The notes beneath the pieces are model-generated. The model worked only from the letters and a program-made list of their open reading frames with translations, made no database searches and had not been told where the DNA came from. From Echinicola soli (lineage in GTDB: Bacteria > Bacteroidota > Bacteroidia > Cytophagales > Cyclobacteriaceae): 64,000 nucleotides of DNA. The stretch covers positions 2,269,001 through 2,333,000 of the forward strand of contig NZ_CP041253.1 in NCBI RefSeq assembly GCF_006575665.1, written 5' to 3'. A program made the translations under genes and the position numbers. The stretch's first letter is position 1; every line of letters begins with the position of its first letter. Below, one piece after another: positions 28,043-37,651 of the stretch.

Positions 28043-28639
28043 TTAACATTCTTTTAATGTTTTTCGTATCCTGCTCAGCTGAGTGGGGGTAATACCCAAG
28101 TGTGAAGCGATGTAATTGAGGGGGATGCGTTTGTCCAAATGGGGATGTCTGTTCAATAGCTCCTGATACCGTTCACTTGCATTTTGCATGACAATGGCCA
28201 CTTCCCGTTTCTCTTTGTCGATCACCCAGTTTTTTTCCAGGTAGGAGATGTAAAAGTTCTTTAGGTCATCATTTTTCCAGATCAGGTGACGATAGGTTTC
28301 AAAATCAATACTGATGGCCGTCGTTTTTTCTATCGCTTCAAGAGCAAAACGGGAAGGCTGTTTGGTAAGAGAAGAAACAGTGGATCCCACAAAGTCTTTC
28401 TCCAAAAATATGTTCTTGTGATAGGTATTGCCTTCTTCATCCAGAAAGTAAGAAACTACAGCCCCTTCAATAATGATATAAATCTTCCTGGCAACACTGC
28501 CTACATTCAAAAGTTTTTCATGTCTTTGGAATGTTTCCAGGTTGCTGGCTGAGTAAAGTTTATCGAGTGAGCGGCTACTTAGCGTGGAATAGCCGGTAAA
28601 TACCTCCCTAAGGAAGCTTGCTAAATCAGTTTGCAACAT
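28043..28639 (-). CDS. Crp/Fnr family transcriptional regulator
   Basis: A 198-residue regulator from ATG 28639 (MLQTDLASFLREVF). A cyclic-nucleotide-binding-like domain covers residues about 25-110 (VARKIYIIIEGAVVSYFLDEEG, DFVGSTVSSL), and a C-terminal HTH follows (PLNYIASHLGITPTQLSRIR). No Fe-S cysteines of the Fnr type are seen. It lies 63 bp upstream of the transporter/acetyltransferase pair on the same strand and may control or be part of that unit. Confidence 0.88.
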   Translation of the reverse strand: MLQTDLASFLREVFTGYSTLSSRSLDKLYSASNLETFQRHEKLLNVGSVARKIYIIIEGAVVSYFLDEEGNTYHKNIFLEKDFVGSTVSSLTKQPSRFALEAIEKTTAISIDFETYRHLIWKNDDLKNFYISYLEKNWVIDKEKREVAIVMQNASERYQELLNRHPHLDKRIPLNYIASHLGITPTQLSRIRKTLKEC

Positions 28640-28841
28640 TTTTTGAGTGATTTTTCCTCTTTTAAAGTTCGCACAATTCACCAAAAACCGTTAAAACCTC
28701 CATGTAAAAAACAAGATTTTTTCGCATCCTTATCAGGGTAAGCTTTTCTTTAGGTGTCTATCTATTATTAATGTCACCTATCCAAGATGCAATATCGCAG
28801 TCTGATAGTGGTCATTGACTTTATGATAATTTTAAAAAAAG

Positions 28842-29507
28842 ATGAAACGTAACACAATTTATTCAGTACTTATATCGGCAGTATTGTTTTCCGCCTGCAC
28901 AGATAGTAACCTTTGCATTAAAGGAGATGGAGAAGTAAAAGAGTATGAACTCGAAGTAGATGAATTTGATGAAGTAGCCCTTAGCGGCCCGATAGATCTA
29001 ACACTCGTTCAAGGGGAAATACGATCGTTAAAAATTCTGGCAGAAAGCCAGCTGATGGATGTTTTGGAGCATGAAGTGCGTGGAAGAGAGCTTATAGTGG
29101 GCTTCAGGGATAGGATCAAATGCCTGAAAAGTACAAAAGGAGTCCGTGTAATAGCCACCGTGCCGGATATTCATAAAATCAGCATCGACGGAGACAGTGA
29201 AATCGAAAATGTCGGCAATCTAGATCTGGCAGATTTGACCATAGAATGCCACGGTGTTGGCGAAGTAGCGCTTACCGGCCGAGTGGAACGGCAATTCTAT
29301 ATGGTTGATGGAAAAATAGAGGTGGAGAATTTTGGGCTTGAGTCAGCGGAGACTACCATTGATGTAAACGGTAAAGGGGAGTTTGAAGTGAACTGCACCG
29401 AAACCATGTATATCGATGTCAACGGCAAAGCTGAAGTAGACTACAAAGGCCATCCCAGAATATATCAAGATGTCAATGGCTTGCTGGATCTGGATGATGC
29501 CAATTAA
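28842..29507 (+). CDS. DUF2807 (head GIN domain) lipoprotein
   Basis: A 221-residue predicted lipoprotein with signal MKRNTIYSVLISAVLFSAC and Cys19 as lipobox residue. The body is a DUF2807 beta-helix (FDEVALSGPIDLTLVQG, VRVIATVPDIHKISIDGDSE, IDVNGKGEFEVNCTETMYI). Such proteins are common cell-envelope lipoproteins of Bacteroidota without a known activity. It stands alone. Confidence 0.86.
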   Translation: MKRNTIYSVLISAVLFSACTDSNLCIKGDGEVKEYELEVDEFDEVALSGPIDLTLVQGEIRSLKILAESQLMDVLEHEVRGRELIVGFRDRIKCLKSTKGVRVIATVPDIHKISIDGDSEIENVGNLDLADLTIECHGVGEVALTGRVERQFYMVDGKIEVENFGLESAETTIDVNGKGEFEVNCTETMYIDVNGKAEVDYKGHPRIYQDVNGLLDLDDAN

Positions 29508-29647
29508 ATGCCTATTGAAATTCTTCTACCAGTAGTTTTTCTTAACGACCATCCCTTCCAGTGTCAGGAGATAACAATTTTTGAGAAAAATCATTCAAAA
29601 TTGTTCTTGACTGTAGTTTTTTCACGGGACTTATTAACTTTGGTTTT

Positions 29648-30307
29648 ATGAAAGTACTGGTAATTGATATTGGGGGTTCAAACATCAAGATATTGGCTAC
29701 CGGGGCGGATGATCGGATCAAGATTCCCTCCGGTAGTGATTTTTCACCCGAAGAAATGATCCCATTGGTAAAGAAGCATGCCTCCAAGTGGGAATATGAT
29801 CATGTATCGATTGGTTTTCCGGGGATTGTTAAAAACAGCGATATACTTACAGAACCTGTCAATCTGGGACATGGCTGGGAAACGTATGATTTTGAAGCCG
29901 CTTTTGGTTGCCCTATCAAGATCATTAATGATGCTGCCATGCAAGCGTTGGGGAGCTATGAAGGAAAGAAAATGCTTTTTATGGGGTTAGGGACTGGCTT
30001 GGGTACCGCTATGGTAATCAATAACGTTGTTATTCCTATGGAAGCCGCTCATTTGCCTTATCGCAAGGCTACTTTTGAAGCCTACTTGGGTAAAGCCTAT
30101 TTTTTCAAAAAAGGCGCAAAAAAATGGGAGAAACATGTCCACAAAGCAGTAGAGTACTTCTTTAGGGCTTTTCAGCCGGATGAAATCGTACTTGGTGGGG
30201 GCAATTCCAAAGAACTGAAGAATATCCCTGATAGATGTCGCCTGGGCTCCAATAAGCATGCATTTAAAGGAGGATTTAGGCTTTGGGAAGAAGATTTTAG
30301 GGTATAG
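29648..30307 (+). CDS. ROK family / polyphosphate glucokinase-like protein
   Basis: A 219-residue sugar-kinase fold protein. The phosphate-binding loop VIDIGGSNIKI is at the N-terminus, then VSIGFPGIVKNSDI, the catalytic-type IINDAAMQALGSYEG, and GLGTGLGTAMVINN. The short length and the DIGGSNIK form resemble bacterial polyphosphate-dependent glucokinases more than classical ROK repressors. There is no HTH. Phosphoryl donor and sugar remain inferred. Confidence 0.82.
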   Translation: MKVLVIDIGGSNIKILATGADDRIKIPSGSDFSPEEMIPLVKKHASKWEYDHVSIGFPGIVKNSDILTEPVNLGHGWETYDFEAAFGCPIKIINDAAMQALGSYEGKKMLFMGLGTGLGTAMVINNVVIPMEAAHLPYRKATFEAYLGKAYFFKKGAKKWEKHVHKAVEYFFRAFQPDEIVLGGGNSKELKNIPDRCRLGSNKHAFKGGFRLWEEDFRV

Positions 30308-31508
30308 CTGTTTACCTGTCTTTTTAGTAAACATGGGTGGTTTTTCCATTTGATTTCGTGGATGTGTTTTGGGGCTAGTTCACTCCGAAGGTGTCCGTTA
30401 TCCGTTTTTTTAACCAGTCAAACGCACCTCCAAACTGACTGATTTTCTCGCACTTTCAGGCCTCACTATGATTTCTAATGCGTAAATCGGGTTCAATACT
30501 ATTTAGTTGAGGGGGGTAGATGGTGTCAGGGTGATGTTTTTAAATTATTTCAGGTTCTATATGATTTGCTGTGGTTAAGTAGAGCGGTAGCGGGCTATGG
30601 GGGTCGAAGAAACTCGTAGACGGACGGATTCGTTACTCCTGTTCCTGATGCAGTCGATAATCATACATTCTTTCCTTGCCCGTGGTCAGTACCTACGGCA
30701 CTGTTAGGATACTGTATTCTCTTTCTGTTACCAAGCTAACGCACCTAGCGGAGCATGACTGTTGACACTTCTGTCCGCTAAATATAATAAGGCGGGTGTC
30801 CTGGCTAATGCCGTTAGGCAATAAAGCTTGGTAAAATCAGGTTGCCTCTAGGCCCTTTGTGCCCTGGGAACAAGCTTGTTTTTCTGATCTATCCGATTAA
30901 GAGAGACATGTCCATGGATAATTTACACAAAGTATTCCATTTAGAACCAGTGAAACCAACTACATACTAACTAAACGACATTGAATTTGGGTTTGAGAAG
31001 AACCTTGGAGATTCCTGCGATTACCCATGTATTCTCTTTGCAGTTTTTGGAAGTGTTTAGGCGCTATGGAATTCACCAATTTTAGACACCATGCTTCATC
31101 ATGTTGCGAGCTCAATTTGGTGGTAATAATGACTTGCTTGCTTATGAGTTGTTAAGTGCTTTTTTGATCTATTTTTGAAATAAAATCAGGTAAAATAGCC
31201 GTGAGGTAATATTTTTTGATTCATTCTTCCCTAAAACCTTAGGGGGTGATTTGGGAAATGAAAAAATACATTACTTTTGAAACGGAGTCGATTTTTAAGA
31301 TGATTTCACCATGAAGAAACTACTACCTTTTGATTCTTATTACAATAGCATTATTTTCAAGTTAATAGCGGGGGAATCCCTTGGCCAAAATTTGCTGGGA
31401 TTCCCATCCATATTCTCCGTTTTCAAATCAAAAAAACAATTAGGAGCATTTTCAGGCAAAGCCAAAAGAGCGGATCGACCACGCACTAATCGTCCAACGC
31501 CTCAGTTT
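30308..31508. other. 1.2-kb region without a supported gene
   Basis: No frame gives a credible protein. Between about 30590 and 30900 the base composition rises above the AT-rich surroundings, and short self-complementary pieces occur (AAGCTTG near 30825 and CAAGCTTG near 30870). This could be a decayed mobile element or a structured RNA, but I recognise neither. A frame from 31311 joins in phase with the following gene; those 66 codons precede the signal peptide and are probably not translated. Confidence 0.5.
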
Positions 31509-34500
31509 ATGAGGGTTTTAATTTTATTAGGACTTTTTTTCACACTGGCATATTCAGCAAGAGGGCAGAACTCTACCTTGGGAAAGGAGTTTTGGGTAGG
31601 CTTTATGGAAAATGATTTTACTGAGGCAGCCGTTCTTGTTATTACAGCAGATGAGCAAGCGTCCGGAGCGATAGAGTATTTAGGACAGACCGCTTTTTTC
31701 GATCTCCAAAAAGGAGAGCAATATGTACTAAGAATAAACCCTTATGAGGCGAATGTAATACATGAAACCTCCGAAGAAATAGAAAATAAAGGGGTCTATA
31801 TTACCTCGAGTGGTAGAGTAGCGGTTCATGCATTCAATGAACAGCAATATTCGGCAGATGGAACAGTGGTATTGCCGGTAAAGACTCTAGGAAAGGAGTA
31901 CTTTGTTACTTCTTATTACGAGGAAGGAAATGGCCCTGGTACATTGCTGATAGTGGCCATAGAAGATAATACCAAGATAGAGATCACCACTCCGGTAAAT
32001 ACACTCAATGGCAAGCAAGCAAATATACCTTTCTCCATCACGCTGGATCGTGGCCAAAGTTATCAGGTCAAAGCGTTTGGAGACCTGACAGGGGCCTATG
32101 TGAAAGTCTTGGGAGATAAGGTGGGAGATTGTGGAAAAATAGCAGTCTTTGGAGGGAATTTGTGTACGACCATCGGTGACTGTCTGGCATGTGACCATCT
32201 TTTTCAGCAGACTTACCCCATTAGCACCTGGGGTACCAGTTATATACATGTGGGGCTCAAGGATAGAACATCGGGTGAATTGGTTAGGATATTGGCATCA
32301 GAGGACGGGACAGATGTAATCGTGGCTGGAGAAAATAAAGGTAAAATAGGAAGGGGAGAATCAATGACGTTCGATTTGGAGCCGGATAAATCATGCAAAA
32401 TAGAGACCTCTAACCCCTCATCTGTTACGGTTTTTTCCAAGGGGGCGTATTGCAATAGTATAGAGGATGAGGACTTATTCCATAACGGGGATCCGTTTAT
32501 GATTACATACAGCCCCAGCGATCAATTTTTGAAGGACTTGGTGTTCAATTCCATGAAATTGCCTGTCATTGAGAATCATTATGTTAATATCGTAGTAAAG
32601 TCAGGGACTCAAGGGCAAACGAGACTGGATGGAAATTCGATTAGTGGTGAGTTTTCCCCGTTACCTGGAGATGGTGATTTTCAGATAGCAAGGGTGAGCA
32701 TAGCAGAGGGAGCCCATCATCTGGAAAATCCAGAGGGGTTTGCAGCGTATGCGTATGGATTTGGGAGGACAGAATCCTACGGTTATGCCGCTGGTGCAGC
32801 ATTGGATAATTTGAATTTGGATTTCTCCTCTAGTTATGAATTTGATGTCACCGGCGAAAAAGTGGCCTGTCTTAATCAGGAAGGGGCTTGGACGGCGAAT
32901 ATCTCCGATCCTTTGTATAAGTATATTGTATGGGATTTTGGCGATGGTACTGATTTGCAGTATGGCCGTGAAGTCTTCCATACCTTTTCGGATCCCGGAA
33001 AATACATCGTTAGTGTTACGGCATCAAAAAGCCCTAATTCTTGTGATGATATTGAGGAGGCTTCCTTGGAAGTAGCCGTTTTGGAATCAAAAGCTACGCT
33101 TGAAGGAGAGGTGAATGTCTGTCCAGATGTAGAGGAAATCATGTATCGGTTAACTGATAAACAGCACATTGCCCAGTCGGAATTTGAAGCTATAGGTGGA
33201 GAGATCATAGAGAATTATGGTGATTCTATTTTGGTAAAGTGGGGCAAGGGAGATCCCAAAGCTAAGCTTATTTTTAAGCCATTTTCTGAAAATGGCTGCC
33301 CTGGAGAGCAGATAGAACTGGAAATTATATTAGATCAGGATTTGAGGGCTTTTCAGCCGATTGGCCCAGAAGAGGTATGCTTTGACCCCAATTTCTCACA
33401 GGCCTACTCGGCGGATCCCATCATACAGGGAAGGATATACGAATGGGAGATCATGGGAGGGAAAATATCCTCAGGGCAGGGAACAGGTCAAGTGGAAGTG
33501 ATATGGGATAAATCAGGAATAGAAGGCGTGATAGGCTATACTGTTTTCAGCGATGCAAATAAGGTCTGTTCTGGAAATTCACCTGTGGCAAAGGTGAAAA
33601 TAACCGATGAACTGGCCAGTCCTCTTGTGACGAATGTGGCTTGTTTTGGAGAATCATCAGGAAAAATCAAATTGGATATTTTGGGAGGTAATCCTCCTTA
33701 TAACTTTGAATGGAAGCATGATCCATCACTTAGTGGAGCGGTTGCTGACAACCTTCCTGCTGGCACCTATTCGGTATTGATCACGGATAATTTAGGCTGT
33801 AGCCAGTTGGTCAATGGGATTGAAGTAGAAGGGCCGGCATTGCTTGAGGTCAATAAACCGGAAGTATCACCTACTACTTGTCTAGGAAGAGATGACGGCA
33901 TGGTTCGGATATCCATAAGTGGAGGAGTCTCGCCCTATCACCTTACGCATAATGGCCTTCGGGATTTCGAAGAGGAAATCACCCTTTATGACTTGGCCAA
34001 AGGTTCTTACAGCATTGAGGTTTTCGACCAGAATGGCTGTTTGGTAACAGTGGATTTTGAGATTACTTCACCACCAATCCTCGAAGCGGAAGTGCGATTG
34101 GTCAAACCTGCCTGTCCTGGGGGACAAAATGGAGCGTTAGTGGTGGATACAGAAGGGATTATAGGTGCCCAAAATTTTTACTGGTCAAGTAGTAGTGGGC
34201 AGACGACTGCTTTGGCGACTGATTTGGAGAAGGGAGCGTATGAAGTGGGGTTTAGAGATGTCTACAATTGTATTTATGTGGGTAGAGGGGTGGTAGAGGA
34301 GAATGCTCCTGAGTTCCGGATGCCCACAGGATTTGATCCAAGGCAAGTGCCGGGAGTTTATTCGGGCGTGTCCAATTGCGAAGTTGACTTTGATATATGG
34401 ATTTATAACCGATGGGGGGAGCTGATATATTTTGGGGATACAGGTTGGGATGGTAAGATGAATGGTAAGAGTGCGCCTGTCGGCTCCTATGCTTATATGG

Positions 34501-34574
34501 TAAGGTATTATTATACCCTGGAGGGGACAGATCATGTAATCGATAAAGATGGTGCTTTTATGCTAGTGCGTTAA
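31509..34574 (+). CDS. Type IX-secreted IgGFc-binding-like/PKD/SprB-repeat surface protein
   Basis: About 1021 residues from ATG 31509, which opens the signal peptide MRVLILLGLFFTLAYSARGQ. A longer frame from 31311 is possible but would bury this signal. In order: an IgGFc-binding-like domain (NSTLGKEFWVGFMEND, GVYITSSGRVAVHAFNEQQ), a PKD domain (IVWDFGDGTDLQYG), a second Ig-like part, three SprB-type repeats (GGNPPYNFEW, GGVSPYHLTH, ending NGC or NLGC), and a gliding-type C-terminal sorting domain (IWIYNRWGELIYFGDTGWDG). It should be secreted by the type IX system and attached to the cell surface. The next gene is a tandem paralogue. Confidence 0.85.
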   Translation: MRVLILLGLFFTLAYSARGQNSTLGKEFWVGFMENDFTEAAVLVITADEQASGAIEYLGQTAFFDLQKGEQYVLRINPYEANVIHETSEEIENKGVYITSSGRVAVHAFNEQQYSADGTVVLPVKTLGKEYFVTSYYEEGNGPGTLLIVAIEDNTKIEITTPVNTLNGKQANIPFSITLDRGQSYQVKAFGDLTGAYVKVLGDKVGDCGKIAVFGGNLCTTIGDCLACDHLFQQTYPISTWGTSYIHVGLKDRTSGELVRILASEDGTDVIVAGENKGKIGRGESMTFDLEPDKSCKIETSNPSSVTVFSKGAYCNSIEDEDLFHNGDPFMITYSPSDQFLKDLVFNSMKLPVIENHYVNIVVKSGTQGQTRLDGNSISGEFSPLPGDGDFQIARVSIAEGAHHLENPEGFAAYAYGFGRTESYGYAAGAALDNLNLDFSSSYEFDVTGEKVACLNQEGAWTANISDPLYKYIVWDFGDGTDLQYGREVFHTFSDPGKYIVSVTASKSPNSCDDIEEASLEVAVLESKATLEGEVNVCPDVEEIMYRLTDKQHIAQSEFEAIGGEIIENYGDSILVKWGKGDPKAKLIFKPFSENGCPGEQIELEIILDQDLRAFQPIGPEEVCFDPNFSQAYSADPIIQGRIYEWEIMGGKISSGQGTGQVEVIWDKSGIEGVIGYTVFSDANKVCSGNSPVAKVKITDELASPLVTNVACFGESSGKIKLDILGGNPPYNFEWKHDPSLSGAVADNLPAGTYSVLITDNLGCSQLVNGIEVEGPALLEVNKPEVSPTTCLGRDDGMVRISISGGVSPYHLTHNGLRDFEEEITLYDLAKGSYSIEVFDQNGCLVTVDFEITSPPILEAEVRLVKPACPGGQNGALVVDTEGIIGAQNFYWSSSSGQTTALATDLEKGAYEVGFRDVYNCIYVGRGVVEENAPEFRMPTGFDPRQVPGVYSGVSNCEVDFDIWIYNRWGELIYFGDTGWDGKMNGKSAPVGSYAYMVRYYYTLEGTDHVIDKDGAFMLVR

Positions 34575-34626
34575 GCTGTGGGCAGGAAATTTCTTCATTG
34601 TTAGCAATATATTGAATACTTAAACT

Positions 34627-37245
34627 ATGCTCAAGTCCAAATTTGTATTTGCTCTTCTACTATTTATCTCGGTTGAGAACGTTTTTGCCCAAAACTCCAC
34701 CATAGGCAAGGAATTTTGGCTGGGGTTTATGGAAAATTTTGGAACAGAGGAGGGGTTGAGCACTGAAGCGGTGGTCATCATCACTGCCGATGAGCGTACT
34801 TCAGGCACTATCAATTACCTGGGGCGTACCACTTCGTTTGATTTGGAAAAAAGTGAGCAATTTATTCTTCGCATCAATAGCGATGAACTGGATTTATTTC
34901 ACAGGAACTCCGGGAGAGTCGAAAACAAAGGGGTTTATATTTCAGCTTCAGGAAATATAGCGGTTCATGCTTTTAATGAAATGCTCAGGACAGCGGATGG
35001 GACAGTCGTTCTGCCTGTATCGGTTTTGGGAAGGGACTATTACATAACAACCCACAAAGAAGTGACGCCATTTGAAAGCACCTTGTTGGTGGTGGCCATA
35101 GAAGATAATACCGAAATCGAAATCACTCCTGCTGTAAATACCATAAACGGAAAGACGGCAGGCGAACCCTTTACTGTCATCCTTAATAGGGGACAGAGCT
35201 ATCAGGTTAAAGCGGATGGTGACCTTACCGGTTCCCGGGCACGCGTGGTGGGAGGAGAAGCCGAAAACTGTAAAAAGATCGCTGCATTTGGAGGGAGCAA
35301 GTGTACTTGGGTGGGGAATTGTGAAGCTTGTGATGTGTTATACCAGCAAGCTTATGCTGTTAGCTCTTGGGGAAAGCGTTTTGTGCATATAGCGTTAAAG
35401 GAGCGTACATCAGGAGAATTGGTAAAGGTATTGGCTTCTGAGGATGGTACTATGGTTAGTGTAGACGGAGTACCTAAAGGAACGATTAACAAAGGGAAAT
35501 TTATGACGCTTAATTTTACGTCAGGCCAGTCGGCTAAGATAGAAACTACCAAACCGGCATCTGTTACCATGTTTTCCAAAGGTGTGGGATGTAACGATCC
35601 CGACATTCCATCCCTGTCGGGAATTGGAGATCCATTTATGATCACCTATAGTCCGAGTGAGCAATTTCTAAAGGAACTTAGCTTTAACTCTATCCAGTTG
35701 CCATCCATCAGTAACCACTATGTGAATATCGTTGTCAAGTCTGGAAGCCAGGGGGATACACGGCTCGATGGCCGAAACATAGGGGGGGCATTCAGTCCGT
35801 TGCCAGGGGATCAGGATTTTCAAATTGCCCAGATTAATGTTTCAGAAGGAGTCCACAGGTTGGTCAATCCCGATGGGTTTGCAGCTTATGTATATGGTTT
35901 TGGATTTAGAGAGTCGTATGGTTTTGCCGCGGGGGCATCTTTGGACAATTTAAATGTCGATATAGAATCAGCGTATTCCTTTGCGGTGGAAGGAGAAAAA
36001 GTTGCTTGTCTCGGTCAGGAGGGGATTTGGCGTGTGATCGCCGGGAATCCAAATTTCAATTATTTTCTGTGGGATTTCGGGGATGGAAGTCCTGCGCTGC
36101 AAGGCAAAGAAGTTACTCATCAATTTGATGCCCCCGGAACATACCGCATCACAGTAAGTGCTTCCAGTGGTGCCAATTCATGTGATGGTATCGAGGAAGC
36201 TACTTTTGAGGTGGAAGTCGTGGAGTCAATAGCAAACCTGACAGGAAATAGTATGGTGTGTCCTGAAGTAGAAGAGGTGATGTATTACATAGAGGAGAAA
36301 GAACACTTGGAAGAAGCAACGTTTCAGGCCATCGGTGGAGAAGTATTGGAAAACTACGGAGATTCAGTTCTGGTCAGATGGGGAAAGGAAAATGCTGATG
36401 CCAAGCTAGTCATGAACCCATATTCAGAAAACGGTTGTCCTGGCAAAGCGGTAGAATTCAACGTAAATATCACTTCCAGTCTAATGGCGACTGCTCCCGT
36501 GGGACAAACAAACATATGTTTCGACCCAGAAGTGCCGCATATTTATTTTGTGGAAAACCCTGTCAAAGGGAGGAAGTATGAATGGGAGATAGAGGCAGGG
36601 GATATTGTTTCAGGCCAGGGAAGTCCAGAAGTGGAAATAGTCTGGAACGAACCAGGAGTAATTGGGGAAGTGGGATATACTGTTTATGGCCCAGAGGGCA
36701 ATACGTGTTCAGGTGTGTCACCAAAAATCGCAGTTTCAGTGGCCGAGGAGCTAGCAGAAGTTTTTGTGACGGATGTGGATTGCGCAGGTAATGAAACGGG
36801 CGAAATCCAAATTAGATTGGCTAAAAGTCCATCACTGCACACATTTATCTGGAATCATGATCCAGCATTGAATGAGCCAATAGCCGAAAACCTCGGGGCA
36901 GGGTCATATTCCGTTATCATTATTGACCAAAATGGCTGTAGCCAATCCATAGAAACGATAGCTGTAAAAGAGCATGCGCCAGAGGTCAGGATGCCAACAG
37001 GTTTTGCACCGGGACAGCCTCCACATGTTTATCAAGGTGTTTCAGCTTGCGAATTCAGCTTTGAATTATGGGTGTATAATCGATGGGGATCGTTGATGTA
37101 TTATGGAAAAGAAGGCTGGGATGGTAGATTTAATGATAAGCTTGCACCCATTGGGACGTACGCCTACATTCTCCGGTATAACTATCCATTATATGATAAG
37201 ACATACTCCAATGAGATAGAAGGGGTTTTTACCCTTGTAAGATAA
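34627..37245 (+). CDS. Type IX-secreted IgGFc-binding-like/PKD surface protein, paralogue
   Basis: An 872-residue paralogue of the preceding protein, 52 bp downstream. It has the signal MLKSKFVFALLLFISVENVFAQ, the same IgGFc-binding-like start (NSTIGKEFWLGFMEN), a PKD domain (FLWDFGDGSPALQG), only one SprB-type repeat and the same C-terminal sorting domain (LWVYNRWGSLMYYGKEGWDG). The shared blocks run the full length, so this is a tandem duplication followed by loss or gain of repeats. Its stop is 1 bp from the convergent DUF7009 stop. Confidence 0.86.
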   Translation: MLKSKFVFALLLFISVENVFAQNSTIGKEFWLGFMENFGTEEGLSTEAVVIITADERTSGTINYLGRTTSFDLEKSEQFILRINSDELDLFHRNSGRVENKGVYISASGNIAVHAFNEMLRTADGTVVLPVSVLGRDYYITTHKEVTPFESTLLVVAIEDNTEIEITPAVNTINGKTAGEPFTVILNRGQSYQVKADGDLTGSRARVVGGEAENCKKIAAFGGSKCTWVGNCEACDVLYQQAYAVSSWGKRFVHIALKERTSGELVKVLASEDGTMVSVDGVPKGTINKGKFMTLNFTSGQSAKIETTKPASVTMFSKGVGCNDPDIPSLSGIGDPFMITYSPSEQFLKELSFNSIQLPSISNHYVNIVVKSGSQGDTRLDGRNIGGAFSPLPGDQDFQIAQINVSEGVHRLVNPDGFAAYVYGFGFRESYGFAAGASLDNLNVDIESAYSFAVEGEKVACLGQEGIWRVIAGNPNFNYFLWDFGDGSPALQGKEVTHQFDAPGTYRITVSASSGANSCDGIEEATFEVEVVESIANLTGNSMVCPEVEEVMYYIEEKEHLEEATFQAIGGEVLENYGDSVLVRWGKENADAKLVMNPYSENGCPGKAVEFNVNITSSLMATAPVGQTNICFDPEVPHIYFVENPVKGRKYEWEIEAGDIVSGQGSPEVEIVWNEPGVIGEVGYTVYGPEGNTCSGVSPKIAVSVAEELAEVFVTDVDCAGNETGEIQIRLAKSPSLHTFIWNHDPALNEPIAENLGAGSYSVIIIDQNGCSQSIETIAVKEHAPEVRMPTGFAPGQPPHVYQGVSACEFSFELWVYNRWGSLMYYGKEGWDGRFNDKLAPIGTYAYILRYNYPLYDKTYSNEIEGVFTLVR

Positions 37246-37246
37246 G

Positions 37247-37642
37247 CTATTGGCACTTTTGATAATCTTCCGGTGATTTTGGATTAGGGAAATTATCACT
37301 TTCGTCCTCATCGGGACGTTTGTGTAAGCATTGGAAATCCTTTTCGATGAGGATAAGGTTTTCATGTATATCTCCCTGGTGCTGGACATGCTTGATGCTG
37401 ATCTCTTCCGTGGAGGCCCAATCAAGAGCCAACTCTTCCGGAATGATGACTTTTAAGTGCGATTCTACAAAAAACGCTTTGACATCATCGGCTGAATCGT
37501 CCAGAATCAGGCTATAGCTGAGTCCTGTTTCCGAATTCCCTAGTTGCAGGTGTTCAGTGACTGATTTGCCAGCAGCGACTTCCTGGACTTCCGTTTGGGT
37601 AAGCCGTAATCGAATGGAATTGTTATTGATGCGCAGTTTCAT
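37247..37642 (-). CDS. DUF7009 family protein
   Basis: A 131-residue soluble protein (MKLRINNNSIRLRLTQTEV, IEKDFQCLHKRPDEDESDNF, then PNPKSPEDY). The pattern of an N-terminal RxxxNSIRxRLTxxEV and a C-terminal EKDFxCL...DNFPNP matches DUF7009 small proteins of Bacteroidota. It is the last gene of the nitrate operon, 9 bp after the rubredoxin fusion gene, which suggests a role in assembly or electron supply. No activity is known. Confidence 0.75.
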   Translation of the reverse strand: MKLRINNNSIRLRLTQTEVQEVAAGKSVTEHLQLGNSETGLSYSLILDDSADDVKAFFVESHLKVIIPEELALDWASTEEISIKHVQHQGDIHENLILIEKDFQCLHKRPDEDESDNFPNPKSPEDYQKCQ

Positions 37643-37651
37643 GAGCCAATT

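Noticed and set aside
30590..30900. Group II intron or RNase P RNA
   Set aside because: No domain V-like hairpin, no reverse transcriptase frame and no recognisable RNase P core could be seen.
31311..31508. N-terminal extension of the first type IX-secreted protein
   Set aside because: It is in frame, but a clean signal peptide starts at 31509 and the paralogue begins at the equivalent point. The extra 66 residues would place the signal inside the protein.
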